From NCBI RefSeq assembly GCF_028009165.1, contig NC_079245.1, forward strand, positions 744,001 through 808,000: 64,000 bases of DNA. The letters are read 5' to 3'. Made by a program: the position numbers and the translations under genes. Positions within the stretch are counted from its first letter, which is position 1. Each line of letters begins with the position of its first letter. This stretch comes from Akanthomyces muscarius. Lineage: Eukaryota; Ascomycota; Sordariomycetes; Hypocreales; Cordycipitaceae. The notes below the pieces were generated by a model, which was not told the origin of the DNA, did no database searches, and saw only the letters and a program-made list of their open reading frames with translations. Shown here piece after piece: positions 22,225 through 32,967 of the stretch.

Positions 22225-23214
22225 TGCAGAGGTCGAGAACGCAGTCGGCTGCCGTGCTGAGCTGGCAGACGGCCGAACACGCCAACACAGCTCAGGCGGT
22301 CATTCGCTGCAAATGAGCCATGAAAGCGCGTGTATACAGGCATACACGGCTATACCGACAAATGTGCACCATAAACACAATTGTTTCCTTGGTGCTTCGC
22401 TGCGCATAAAGGATAACTTGGCCATTACTGGTGCAAGCACCACCCACCGCAAGAGGCGGGGCTATTTGCCAGCCAAAGAACGCGTCCTGCCACACCACGC
22501 GTTATCACACCTCGGCGTATCCGTTAGCCATTCTTTTTACCGGCTACTGGTACGGAGTAGTATCCAGCCGTTGCGCAACTCAATTTTGAGGGGGACTTGA
22601 CCGGTGATCAGCGCCATAGGATGCGGGGCCTTGATAGGAGCCAAGGATGGTGTGCCACGGAGTTGTCACTCTGTCCCTGTCCACCACTTCCTTGTTCAAC
22701 CCTCCTCAGCCAGGGTGATTCGGCTTCCTTGATTGTTGTGGCCACAGCCGACAAGGCCGCCTGCATATATTGGTACTGCGTAAGCTGCATGTTGTGCGTC
22801 CAGACTGGGCAAAGGCGGAAGGAGCTGCTGGTTGGACGGCTGCATAGCGCCGTTGCTCCATGCAAAATGTAAATAGACGGACGGGCAGACGCCAAAACAA
22901 ATAGCACCACCAAATAACAACACCTCTCCCTGCATCAAATGTTTATTCCCCATCCAAACATAAACTTCCATTGCCTCGCAGATTCTATTATATCGCCCAG
23001 CTGCCTTTATACTTGCTTCCTCACTTTCCACTCACGCTCCAAGCCCTGCGGCCCCTGTTCGTCGCCGTCAGCCACCAACCAGCATAAACCGCGCTACCTC
23101 CTTGCCGATCCGCGAAATTACTTCAGGACCACGCGTGGCTCCGTTGAAAAGCCACATTGAACCCCTGACTGTTACAGCTTTTTGGCAGGGTTCTCTCCCA
23201 ATTCCTCGACCAAG
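22225..23214. other. Intergenic region with likely 5' leader
   Basis: About 1 kb without a supported gene. The last 250 bases before 23215 are pyrimidine-rich (repeated TCTTCC/CTTTCC), as expected of a fungal 5' leader. Confidence 0.5.
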
Positions 23215-25136
23215 ATGGCCCCGGCTCGCGCTGAGAGCCTCCGCCCCGGCCTTACCCACAAGACAGCCTTTGACATTCTTGAGGACGGCACCGACAGGAC
23301 GCACTTATATCCTCCTGCTGACAAGGACGTCAACTCGCTCTCCCGTGCTCTTGGGGAACTTGTTATTGAAAATTGCCAAAATATTCCCCTAGCAAGGAAC
23401 GATTCGGGCCCCAAGTTTATCAAGGCCCAGATTGAACAACACGTTCCGCGACTCCAGCGCCCTGCACTCAGTGTCCACACGTTTGAGCCTCTTGCCGCGC
23501 TCGACGAAAACAGTGACTCGACTTTTACGCAGCAGAGACTAGACGGTATGGTCAAGGGCTGTCGCGCAGTACTCGTAGCATTCACTGACACGCCGCAGCC
23601 GCAAATAGCACCCGCGACCTGACTCCCACAGGAACTGCGCCTGAACCCACTCTGCAAGAGCAGGTTCGGAAGCATCTTGCAGGTCAGTTTGAATGGCTGA
23701 TTTCATGTCCAGCACAGGCAAGCTCAGACGACCCGCATCAGCCACGTTCTCACGCCTGCAGTCGTGAATCTAACGGGGCCTTGCTTTTCGGCTGCAACTT
23801 GCTGTACTGCACATCGAGATCAGCACTCACCCAACAGTCAGCAACCCAACAGCAACCAACTAACAGAGTTACCCTTTTAGCAACACCAATCAGTGGTACC
23901 CAGTCAAACTCCGACAGCATGTCTTGGGAACAGCAAAACCTACCACCGCCGTACGAAGGGCCTGCACACAAGGTGACGGAGGTGGTGGGCATGGTTGAGC
24001 ACGCGCTCTCACCAGCCCTCTCAGGCATCTCGGACCGTAGTGAAAGCTTTGCGGGAAGCTCTAGAACCGGCTCATTTTCCGTCCCGCGCATTGAGGACTC
24101 ACTCGAGGAACTTGACAGACTTGAGGAGGAGCTTGAAGCCGTTGGTGCCCTCGCGAAAATCAAGACGGCCGCTCCCAGCGACGACGTGGCCCGTTCGCCT
24201 GCTGCCAAGTCTACTGCCGGCTCACCCTCTGTCAGATCCGTCACGAAGCGCACTTCTGTGATGAGTCTCAACAGCAAGTCTAGCTCACAATCTTTGCGAC
24301 GATCCGCTTCCATGACTCTGCGCCAGAAGAACCAGCAACCTGCAACGCCCCCCACCAGGAAGATTGCCAGTCCAGCTAGCGGCAGCACCAAGCCGTCAGT
24401 AGCATCGACCCCGTCTAGATCGCCAACAAGCAAGTCTACGAAACCGCCGACGGTTGCCAAATTCGAACTGCCTGGCGAGGCTGTCGCTCGTCGACTGAAG
24501 GAGCAGCGCGAAGCTCGTCAGGCTCTCCTCGAGAAGAACCAAAAGCCCGTTGCCGCACCAGCCCGGCCGCGAACTGTCACCAAGCCCTCCTTTGAGTTGC
24601 CTGGTGAGGCCATTTCCCGCAGAAAGAGAGAGCAGCACGAAGCAAAGCTGCGAGCCGAAGAAGAGGAATTGCGAAGGAAGCGAGAATTCAAGGCCCGCCC
24701 GTTTCGCAATAGCAGTGCTCCGGGTGCAGCGCCTCGCGAAACCATTGCTAGCCGAGCGCGACAGGCTAAGCTGCTGCAAGAAGAAGAGGCCAAGGCCAAA
24801 GCCGCAGCTTCAGTCCGAGGCAAGAGGCTTTCGGTTGTCCCACCGGGGCAGGCAACCGCGGCACCAGGCACTGTCAGGAAGACTAGCGCTCCGACTATAG
24901 GCCAAAGACCCGCCTCGTCCTTGGATGCAGCTCAAAAGACGGCGCGTCGCCAGAGCACCATCAGTGATATCAGTGCACCGAAATTGAGAGCCAAGGCTAC
25001 CCCAGATACCGGAGTCAAGTCTGCCAGAGACCAAGCCGCTGAACGCTCTAGGACTGCGAGCCGCGAGTGGGCAGAGAAGAAGCGACGTCAGGAGTCAGCC
25101 CAGCGGCGCGCGGTCAGCAACCAGGGCACAATCTGA
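23215..25136 (+). CDS. Fungal low-complexity protein with FELPGEA repeat
   Basis: Exons 23215-23545, 23599-23682 and 23881-25136 join in frame to 556 residues. Residues about 1-110 look folded (helical; LTHKTAFDILEDGTDRTHLYPP). The middle has LPPPYEGPAHKV and an acidic helix EELDRLEEELEAVGAL. The C-terminal half is basic and disordered. It carries two copies of a motif: FELPGEAVARRLKEQREARQ and FELPGEAISRRKREQHEAKL, the second running into EEEELRRKREFKARPFRNS. The FELPGEA/FKARP layout recalls microtubule-associated TPX2-type basic repeats, but this is only a resemblance. I do not recognise the family with certainty. A cytoskeletal or nuclear role is a guess. Confidence 0.8.
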
Positions 25137-25743
25137 TTGTGAACCTGTAACTGCATGTCCTGCCGCTCGGGAAGTTGTTGACTGATGAAAGTACTGCTCA
25201 TTCTTTGGCGTTTTAGTGTGCATCGGATATTTTGCGTAGTCAGAGGCAATTGGCCCACAATGTTACATTAGCATGTTTAGTTTATTGGTTTATTCGCAAT
25301 TCAGATTGATCAAAATGCGATGGGTGTTTATCAAAGTGAAACAAATGGTCCACCGTCCCGTGAGACACGGCTAGAAGCAGAAGCCGCAGGCGAGACATGC
25401 TGGTTCTCAGTCTGGTACGGGTGGAGCCTGCTCGCCCAGTCGACGACACTCGACTTGGACTTTGCATCATCTATTAGTGCTACCACCTTTGTTCTCCCCG
25501 ACGCATTCCCATTCTCCTCATTGATGTAGTGGTAATGGCAGGAGTCTGCGAAACTCGCAAAGTATATGTTTGAGATATTCTTGCGCCAAACCAGCAAGCC
25601 TCTGTAGCGCCAAAGAGAACAGGCGCTCTCCCGTCATCGCTGCCATAGAGCCTGGTCATTACAGCACAAGCCAGTGTAGAACACCTTTTTCCCCTTGTCA
25701 AAATCCAAACCATTTCCGTTTGGTTTCCGAAACATCCCTCTTT
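25137..25743. other. Intergenic region
   Basis: 607 bp between the FELPGEA protein and the carboxylesterase. It holds the 3' UTR of the first and presumably the promoter of the second. No gene is seen. Confidence 0.5.
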
Positions 25744-27519
25744 ATGATCAGTCGGTTGCGCAACGCTCTTCAACGCCTCCTCTGCACCTCTTCCTCCTCC
25801 TCGGAGCCCAACACCGCCATGATGCCCACCGCCGCCACCCGTCCACGGCCATCACCCACCGTCACCACGGCCACCGGCGGCCGCATCCTCGGCAAGACGC
25901 AGCCTGCAGTGCCGGAGCAGTACCCGCGCGCCGTCGATGCCTTTTACGGAGTCCCCTACGCCCGTGTCCCGCTGCGCTTCCGCGCCGCCGTGCCACTCTC
26001 CCCAGAGTCCCTTTCGCGCTTCGACGCGAGCACGCCGGGGAGGGGCCGCCAGCCCATGTACGGCGCGGTCGTGAGCTCTGCGGCGGAAAAGACGCTCACG
26101 CTGAATATCTTCCGACATTCCTCGACGCCGGGAGGGAAGAGGGTGCCGGTGGTGGTGTATGTCCACGGCGGGGGGTTCAACTTTGGCGAGCCGCTGGAGA
26201 GGGACCACGTGGCGTTTGTGTCCTGGAGCGGCCGCGAGGTCGTGGTGGTGAGCGTGTGCTACCGGCTCGGCGTCTTGGGGTTCACGCCCGGCGGCGGCAA
26301 AGGGAGAGAGCTGAATTTAGGGCTCAAGGACCAGCGGCTGGCGCTGGAATGGGTAAAGGAGCATATTGGCATCTTTGGCGGCGACGGGGAGGACATTACA
26401 TTCATGGGCGTCAGTGCAGGCGCGCACTCGATCGGGCATCATATCCTAGATCCACGTGGGCCGTTGCTGTTTGGCAAGGCCATTCTGGAGTCGGGCGCCG
26501 CGACGGCCAGATCGGTCCTGGCGGCGACGCATCCGCGGACGCGGGCGCAGCTCGCCAGCCTGGAAGCCAACGGCACGGATGGGAAGACACTAGAGACGCT
26601 GGATGTAGAGGGCGTGCTGGATGCCAACATGGCCGTCTGGGCTGACAATGCGGCCGCCGTGACCTGGCCGTTTCAGCCCGTCATCGAAGAGAACCCGTCC
26701 AGCGACGCCGTGATCCCGGCAACACCACTGCAGCTGTGGGAGCAGTTTGCCGAGAGAATGGCCAGCGCGCCCCAGCACCAGCAGCAGCAGCCCCTGGCCG
26801 TCATCACAGGGTTCTGCTCCCACGAGGGGACGAGCTTTGTCCCGGGCCTCGCGGCCACAAACGCCGAGTTCCGGGCCTTCTTCGCCACGCTCATCCCGGG
26901 CTTCTCCGCGCAGGACCTCGACCGGCTCGAGCTTCTCTATCCCGATCCCGTCGCGGACCCGGCCTCGCCGTACCGCAACGACGCGGCCGCGTGTCGCGGC
27001 AAGGGCGCGCAGTACACGCGCCTCCACGAGGCGTACGCGCACTATGCCTACATCTGCCCCGTCCTGCACACCGCCCACAAGCTCTCCGCCATTGCTGCTG
27101 TTGCCGCGCTGCCCAGCAGGGCACTGATTAGAGTGTACGTCTACGAGTACGCCGCGCTGTCGGGGAGGTGTCCCGCCGCGGGCCACGGCGACCAGGCGAG
27201 CGTCGTCGCGCACGACGCGGTGCAGCTGCACGGCCATCCGGGGCTGGCGGGCGTGGCGGAGGCGATGCACGCGCGGTGGACGGCGTTTGTCGCGGGGGCG
27301 CTGGGAGAGGACTCGTGGCCGGCGTTTGAGACGCCGTTTGGCGGAGGGGACGGCGAGGGCCGGATGCTGGTGTTTGGACGGGGGAATGGGGAGAGGGTGC
27401 CGGGCGGTTGGAGGGAGGAGGGCGTGGCGGTGACGGAGAGGACGGTGACGGAGAGCGAGAAGAGGCAGTGCGAGTTTTGGTGGGCGAGGATGGGGTTGAG
27501 TCAGGGACACGGTGTGTAG
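25744..27519 (+). CDS. Type-B carboxylesterase / lipase family protein
   Basis: Single exon, 591 residues from the ATG at 25744; an in-frame ATG at 25819 would give 566. Landmarks of the cholinesterase-like family are present: DAFYGVPYARVPLRF near residue 60, LTLNIFRH, the oxyanion-hole motif VYVHGGGFNFG, VCYRLGVLGF, LGLKDQRLALEWVKEHIGIFGGD, and the nucleophile elbow GVSAGA (Ser224). The acid is probably the Glu in FCSHEGTSF; the His is in VVAHDAVQLHGHPGL. No convincing secretion signal is seen; the N-terminus is Arg/Ser-rich and could direct to mitochondria or simply be cytosolic. The gene is GC-rich with strong third-position bias. The ester substrate is unknown. Confidence 0.9.
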   Translation: MISRLRNALQRLLCTSSSSSEPNTAMMPTAATRPRPSPTVTTATGGRILGKTQPAVPEQYPRAVDAFYGVPYARVPLRFRAAVPLSPESLSRFDASTPGRGRQPMYGAVVSSAAEKTLTLNIFRHSSTPGGKRVPVVVYVHGGGFNFGEPLERDHVAFVSWSGREVVVVSVCYRLGVLGFTPGGGKGRELNLGLKDQRLALEWVKEHIGIFGGDGEDITFMGVSAGAHSIGHHILDPRGPLLFGKAILESGAATARSVLAATHPRTRAQLASLEANGTDGKTLETLDVEGVLDANMAVWADNAAAVTWPFQPVIEENPSSDAVIPATPLQLWEQFAERMASAPQHQQQQPLAVITGFCSHEGTSFVPGLAATNAEFRAFFATLIPGFSAQDLDRLELLYPDPVADPASPYRNDAAACRGKGAQYTRLHEAYAHYAYICPVLHTAHKLSAIAAVAALPSRALIRVYVYEYAALSGRCPAAGHGDQASVVAHDAVQLHGHPGLAGVAEAMHARWTAFVAGALGEDSWPAFETPFGGGDGEGRMLVFGRGNGERVPGGWREEGVAVTERTVTESEKRQCEFWWARMGLSQGHGV

Positions 27520-28444
27520 GTCTGTGATGGCAGTCGGAGGTGTAAGATTGATGAGCAGTTGTCTCCATCTACATGGGCTAGACGGCGCTTTCCTCCTTTA
27601 CTACATTACTTGAAAGACAATGTATGTTTTAGGTACACATGTCCAAAGAGAAACCAAAGAGAAATATTACATGTTGTACAGCGCGTTTGTTTTTTTCGTC
27701 CATGTTATGTTGTACTACAGATCAACACACCACACAAGAGCATGTTCTACATCGGTTGCCAGTAAGATTGAATAAAATTTGATGCTTTTCTTTGGGTGTG
27801 TTGTTCAACTACCAAATTACTATGCTAAATCATCTCCTCCACTTGATTCTCCTCTTCCTCCTACAATCTCTCATCCATATCAACCGTCCAAATTATAAAA
27901 AAAGCTGTAATCCAAATCAATAAAACACAAGATGACAAGATAAAAAAAAATAACAAGAGTGACAAGTCAAATATCCTTGGGTCAGGATATTCAAGAACAA
28001 AGTAGGTATTGTTTCTTTTTGTTCTGGTCCGGGCGTAGTAGGTCGGATAAGGAGTGATGTTGGTTTCTGGCCAAGAGTATATTCAACGGCCTTTTGTCAA
28101 AAATCAAAAGCAAAAAAAGACGCATTTTTTAACACAAGCAGGGGACCGAACCAAGGCAGATATCCGCTGGGAGGAATGTACACAGTCCACGAATGTCTGC
28201 CCTTTTGTCTGCGTAGAAGGAGTGCCATGTCGGAATAAATCGAGAGAGAAAAAAAAGAAATGGTGGCTGAAGAAGGCCGTCTAGTAACTGCGTTCCGAAG
28301 GGGGTGCAAGGGTCCCGTCTGTCGTCTGGAGGGGTACTGGGCAAAGTAGAAAACGTCGAGAATCGGAACAAGCGTATAAAGATAGTTGCTAAGTGTACAG
28401 AGTAAAGAAAAGAAGAAAATTCGTGGCAACTTTCGAAGATATCT
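27520..28444. other. AT-rich convergent 3' region
   Basis: About 0.9 kb of AT-rich 3' sequence between the convergent esterase and mucin-like genes. A-runs occur near 27897 and 27940. Nothing else is supported. Confidence 0.55.
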
Positions 28445-29695
28445 TTAGAAGTTCTGGGCAATGCCCGCGCTCTGCTGGGGATAGTGGGACGTGTTCTCGA
28501 TCTGGGTGTTTCGTCGGGCGGGGTTATCGCGGATGACGGCGCCACCATCACCGTAGGCGCCCTGGCTGTACTGGTCGTAGAAAGCCGTGGGGCCGGCGCC
28601 GTACATGCCGCCGTCGGAGCCCTCGGAGCGGCCCGTGGCGCTGTACGAGGACGAAGCGTTGGATGGCCCGCGGCGAACGTCGGCGCGGTTGTTGGCGGCC
28701 GAGGGGCCCATGGCGCCCAGAATCTCGCCCTCCTGGGACGAGTTGGCTTCCTGGGCGTCGTAGCCGGCCCCGCGGGCCGTGGTGGCATCGGAAAAGGCAC
28801 CAGGGTTTGAGAGCGTCGTGGAGGCCTTGCGGCCGACGGAGCCAGCAGCCGTAGTCGAGCCCCAGCCACGGTAGCCGGTGGAGGCTTCCTCGCGCATCTC
28901 GTAGCCATTGTCACCGCCGGCGGCAGCGCCACCAACTAGACCGACAGCGGGAATGGTCGGGTCGGCATTGGGGTTGTACGAGTAGTCCTCGACCTCTTTG
29001 CGGCGCTCCTCTTCCGATTCGAGACGGGCCTTGCGCTTCCTCCACCAAAACAGACCAATGACGGCGAGAAGAGCAATGGCGGCAATGGGGACGACGACAC
29101 CGACGGCGACCTTGCCCGAGGAGCTGAGGCCGCCGCCGCTGCTGCCGCCGCCAGAGACGGGCGTTGGGGTGTGGGAGGCGGAGGTGGAGGTGGATGAGGG
29201 CGATGCTCCGGTGTTGGTGGTGGTGGAGGTGACGACAAAGGTCGAAGTCGAGGTCGGGCTGAGGCTGGTCTCGACGGTCGTCGTCGGGGGCACGGCCGTC
29301 GTGGACGTGGAGCTGGGGACGACGGGAGTCGTGGTTGGCACCGAAGATGGGGTCGGGGTCGGAGTTGGGGTCGGGGTCGGCGTAGGCGTAGGCGTGGGTG
29401 TAGAAGAAGACGAAGGAGGAGGCGGCGCCGACGACGACGACGATGAGCTGGGGGGAGGAGGAGAAGAGCTCGACGGGGGCGGCGAGCTGCTCGTGGGCTG
29501 CGAGGGCGTGGTGGGCGTAGTGGTGCTGGGCAATGATGTCGGGGTGGTCTGGCCGCCGGTGCTGGGTTGAGAGCCGGTGCTCGGCGTGGTATTGGGAGTC
29601 TGGGAGCTGTTGCCGTCGCCAGAGGCTCCTCCAGTCTGGCCACCGGTGGCGGCCTGTCTCACGACGATGCTTTTGCGGACGTCAAAGGCAGGCAT
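28445..29695 (-). CDS. Mucin-like single-pass membrane protein
   Basis: Single exon, 416 residues. Residues about 15-190 are almost entirely Ser, Thr, Pro and Gly, with nine Thr-Pro dipeptides in tandem near residue 103, as in heavily O-glycosylated cell-wall sensors (Wsc/Mid2-type architecture). A transmembrane helix lies at about 195-217 (VAVGVVVPIAAIALLAVIG), followed by the basic stop-transfer WWRKRKAR. A cytoplasmic tail of about 190 residues contains Tyr-, Gly- and Ser-rich patches. No N-terminal signal peptide is visible. Either the helix acts as a signal anchor with the N-terminus outside, or a short 5' exon was missed. No WSC cysteine domain is present. The role is inferred as a cell-surface or wall protein. 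Confidence 0.85.
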   Translation of the reverse strand: MPAFDVRKSIVVRQAATGGQTGGASGDGNSSQTPNTTPSTGSQPSTGGQTTPTSLPSTTTPTTPSQPTSSSPPPSSSSPPPPSSSSSSSAPPPPSSSSTPTPTPTPTPTPTPTPTPSSVPTTTPVVPSSTSTTAVPPTTTVETSLSPTSTSTFVVTSTTTNTGASPSSTSTSASHTPTPVSGGGSSGGGLSSSGKVAVGVVVPIAAIALLAVIGLFWWRKRKARLESEEERRKEVEDYSYNPNADPTIPAVGLVGGAAAGGDNGYEMREEASTGYRGWGSTTAAGSVGRKASTTLSNPGAFSDATTARGAGYDAQEANSSQEGEILGAMGPSAANNRADVRRGPSNASSSYSATGRSEGSDGGMYGAGPTAFYDQYSQGAYGDGGAVIRDNPARRNTQIENTSHYPQQSAGIAQNF

Positions 29696-32600
29696 TTTGG
29701 TGGTTGTTTAGCCTGGGGGCCATGGAGTTAGCGACTAAATCAATAAAGAAATCTGATAAAAAATAAAAAATAAAAAAAAGTCGAGTAAAACGAAAGCAGT
29801 GCAATGACGGAATCTGGGACGCAGACAGCCGCGGCGGTGGAGCGGCGTACAAACTGCCAGTGGGAGGCAGCAGACAGGCGTCGGGGGTTGCGGCGAATTT
29901 TGTCGGGGAATAGACGATGTGCCAGCGTCAGGAGTCGGAATTGCGGTAATTGTCCATCGTCGATACCATTGTCCCAGATTGCAAGTCGTTCCAGCGTCAT
30001 GACGCGGCCTCTGTCAGGCACAGCGGGTATAGGGCCAGAATAATAAAAACACGAGGCAAACAGTGTCGCATCCTTACCTTTGCAGGCTGTGGTGTGGTCG
30101 GGGGGGGCTCAGGGCCAGGCGAGGGCTTATTGTGCGAACGAGGTCGGAGAGGGAGGTCCCTCGCGGGCGAGATGTCTGGTCGATTGTTGGAGTACCAGGT
30201 TGACGAATGAATTTCGGGAGGCGAGGTTCGTCGAGGACGGTGATGTTGGTGATTTGGGGAGGAGAATGGACAAAAAGGCTTTTCTGGTGTGCTTACAGAG
30301 GAGTGGTGGTCTGTGGACAGTGGTGGGTGGATGAGCTGCCAAGGTGCCACGGCAGCGGGTGCTAACCAACAAGAGAGGTACCGGTACCAGCAAATGCGTG
30401 CCTGGGGGATGTGCTGGTGGGCGTGGATGATGGGATCACAGGCCGAGAAGATGGGAGAGGCGATGTACCGGTACGTGGGCAGCGACTCGTTGGCTGCATT
30501 GGTTAGCTGCAGGATATTATTTTGGTCCGAGGACATGAAAACAGGCTGCGGTGGGCGGGTCTCAGGTGGTAGCGTAAGGTAGCCCAGTGGAGGCCCATTG
30601 TCTGGCCCGTCTGCGTGCAGCACAGTTTACGGACAAGGTACCTAGCTGACACCTGACTGGTGCTCGGCTCGATTACCTACGGGGGAGGAGAGCGGCAGCC
30701 AATGTTCGAAAATTACACTACTGGTGCTCGCCGTGTACCTGGCAGCTTTCTTTTTTTTTTTCCTTGGTGAACCAGTGATGGCCAGAAAAGGGCAAATGGC
30801 CGTCGACAGATGTCGTGCGACGACGCACGCCGGGCCTCGCTTTTCCTGGTCGGCTTCAGCTTAGTGTGGCTGGCCGCGGACGCTGGTTGGTCGACGGCGC
30901 GGCGCAAACACGAGGTCGACCTTGTTAGCGCTTCCACGCCAACTGCAGCTCACTGCAGGCCCTTCTGTACCTTATTACTCAGTACCTACCTAGGTACCTA
31001 GTAACCACCTACCAGGTGCTCGCAGTGGGTGGCCACAGCGACCGAACCCTCAACTGAGACCAGGGACCAAGACACGGTCGCATTCAAAGTTATTCAACAC
31101 GAGACATTAACCCAAGGTCCATTTCCCATTTACATTGGCGCGTCCGTCATTGTACTCTTCTGTCGATTTCTGATCGAACCAAATTTACAAAACGGCCTGA
31201 AGACTCTCCACTGATTTTCCTGACGGCGAGGTTGTCAACCAAGAATAGCACAACCATGTGCTTCAACTTATCCTATCGAGGCAATTGAGGCAACCCAAGC
31301 CCACTGTAATTCATCCACCTGTGCTGAGCCTCTTCCTAGGTACCCAGTACGTACCAGCAGCAACTAGGCACTAGCACAGCCGCATTCTTGCCCACCAACT
31401 TGCACAACCCAGCACACCAGTTGGCCAGCAATGCATCCCAAGATAGTGTTAAAAATAGTGTCTCTTTCCGAGCCCGCCTACATCGGCCGATTCTGTTGCA
31501 TTTTCTGGTCGGCGTCCATCCCGTCCATTGTCGAGAATTCCCGCCGCCTTCTGACCCTCGCTCGTTCTCTGCGCATGCGACTCAGCACCAAGCAGCTGCC
31601 GAAATTACCAACGGGACGTGCCGCCAAACGCCCTGTCCATAGCGACGCATCCATTATCGGGCCCATGTCCGAGCACCGCGTTACAGGAAATTACCTCCTG
31701 CAGCTGCTCTGTCATTCAATTGCCGCGTGCGCCGAGGTGCAAGCCCAAGGCTTCGAGGCAGATGCCCTCTTGAACCATAAATGGAGGCTTTCCAACCAAG
31801 AAGCAGGAAAAAAGTTCCCGTATGCATTCGATTTTTAAAGAAAAAAAAATCTAGCGCCACGGGTTTCCGTGGCTGTGAACAAGGCGTTTTACCAAACTCT
31901 TCCACCACTGGAATGTAAATGTCCACTAGCTCATCGTAGCATGTCTCAATCGCCGGAAACAAGTCAGGAAAAAATAAGAATGCCCATCCAATAGTCAGAA
32001 ACGACAATGACGACATGCGTACTTTTTCTCGCGCGTACAATCGCGACTTTGAAGTGAACTTCCGTGTGCTGCCAACCATCGCAGCCAAGTACGTGTCACG
32101 CGTAAAGAGGCATTTGCATCGCCCTTCCATCTCAGCAATGAGCCCCGACCGACGCGTGCATACTCGCTGGACCCTGCGCTTAAATCCATCTATTCCTGTT
32201 TTGTATGGAGATGGAGCTAGTCCATGGCGCGCCGGCGTGGTTCAGACGAAGCCATCGCCAAGGCGCCGCCACCCACTGTGCCAAACCCTGGTGTAAGCCG
32301 CGGCCACCAACACACCAAAGTCAAATTTGAAAGAGAAAAAAATTGGAAATTGCTGAGCAGATAATATGGCCTTTTGGAAAGCTAACCTTGTGCGTCAGCT
32401 TGACCCCTGCTTTCAAGTTGGCAGAGTGTTGTAGAGGCACCACCCACTGCCAACAGGCTTGTGGCTGCGCTGACGAGTAAAGAACCCTACAAACCCGGAA
32501 AAGATGAAGAAGAAGCAGAATGGTCAACAGAGCTATCTGGCTCCTTTGCCAATTCATATCTGTCAGTGTCCTGCCAGGCGCAATGGGGATTGATACGCAG

Positions 32601-32967
32601 TGCCCTCCCATCGTCCCGAATTCATCATTATCAAACGGGATGAAACAAGAATCAAGATGATAAAGGGACTAATAAGATTATACAATACAATTAAATCGAA
32701 GAAATATGAAGATATGAAAAGACATGACCGCCACTGCGTTCTCGTGGCGCATCCCAGCCAAAAGTTACGTCGTGAGTGGCGTCTTGTAAAAACTTACACG
32801 TCCTCGAGCACACGATTAAAAACACGAGGAAATCAATAACCTGATGCATTTTATCAAGGAGTGAACAAAAGAGCATAGAAGTTCCCCTGGCCCAAAGACT
32901 CGTTCTGTCCAGACACGACTCCCTTCCCATACTCTTTGTCCGACAACCTCGCACCCGGACCGTCACA
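29696..32967. other. Gene-poor intergenic region, 3.3 kb
   Basis: The first 400 bases are upstream of the mucin-like gene and include a long A-rich stretch at 29755-29780. The palindrome TACCTAGGTA and its parts recur (30640, 30985-31003, 31338-31350). A few open frames of 60-150 codons occur (for example 31431-31838 plus, 31681-32130 minus), but none shows family motifs, splice support or coding composition. Confidence 0.45.

Noticed and set aside
23750..24460. 236-codon minus-strand frame over the FELPGEA protein
   Set aside because: The plus-strand frame joins two upstream exons in phase and has protein-like helices. The antisense frame is a shadow.
31431..31838. 135-codon plus-strand open frame
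   Set aside because: No motif, no homology I recognise, and an overlapping 149-codon minus frame of equal quality makes both doubtful.
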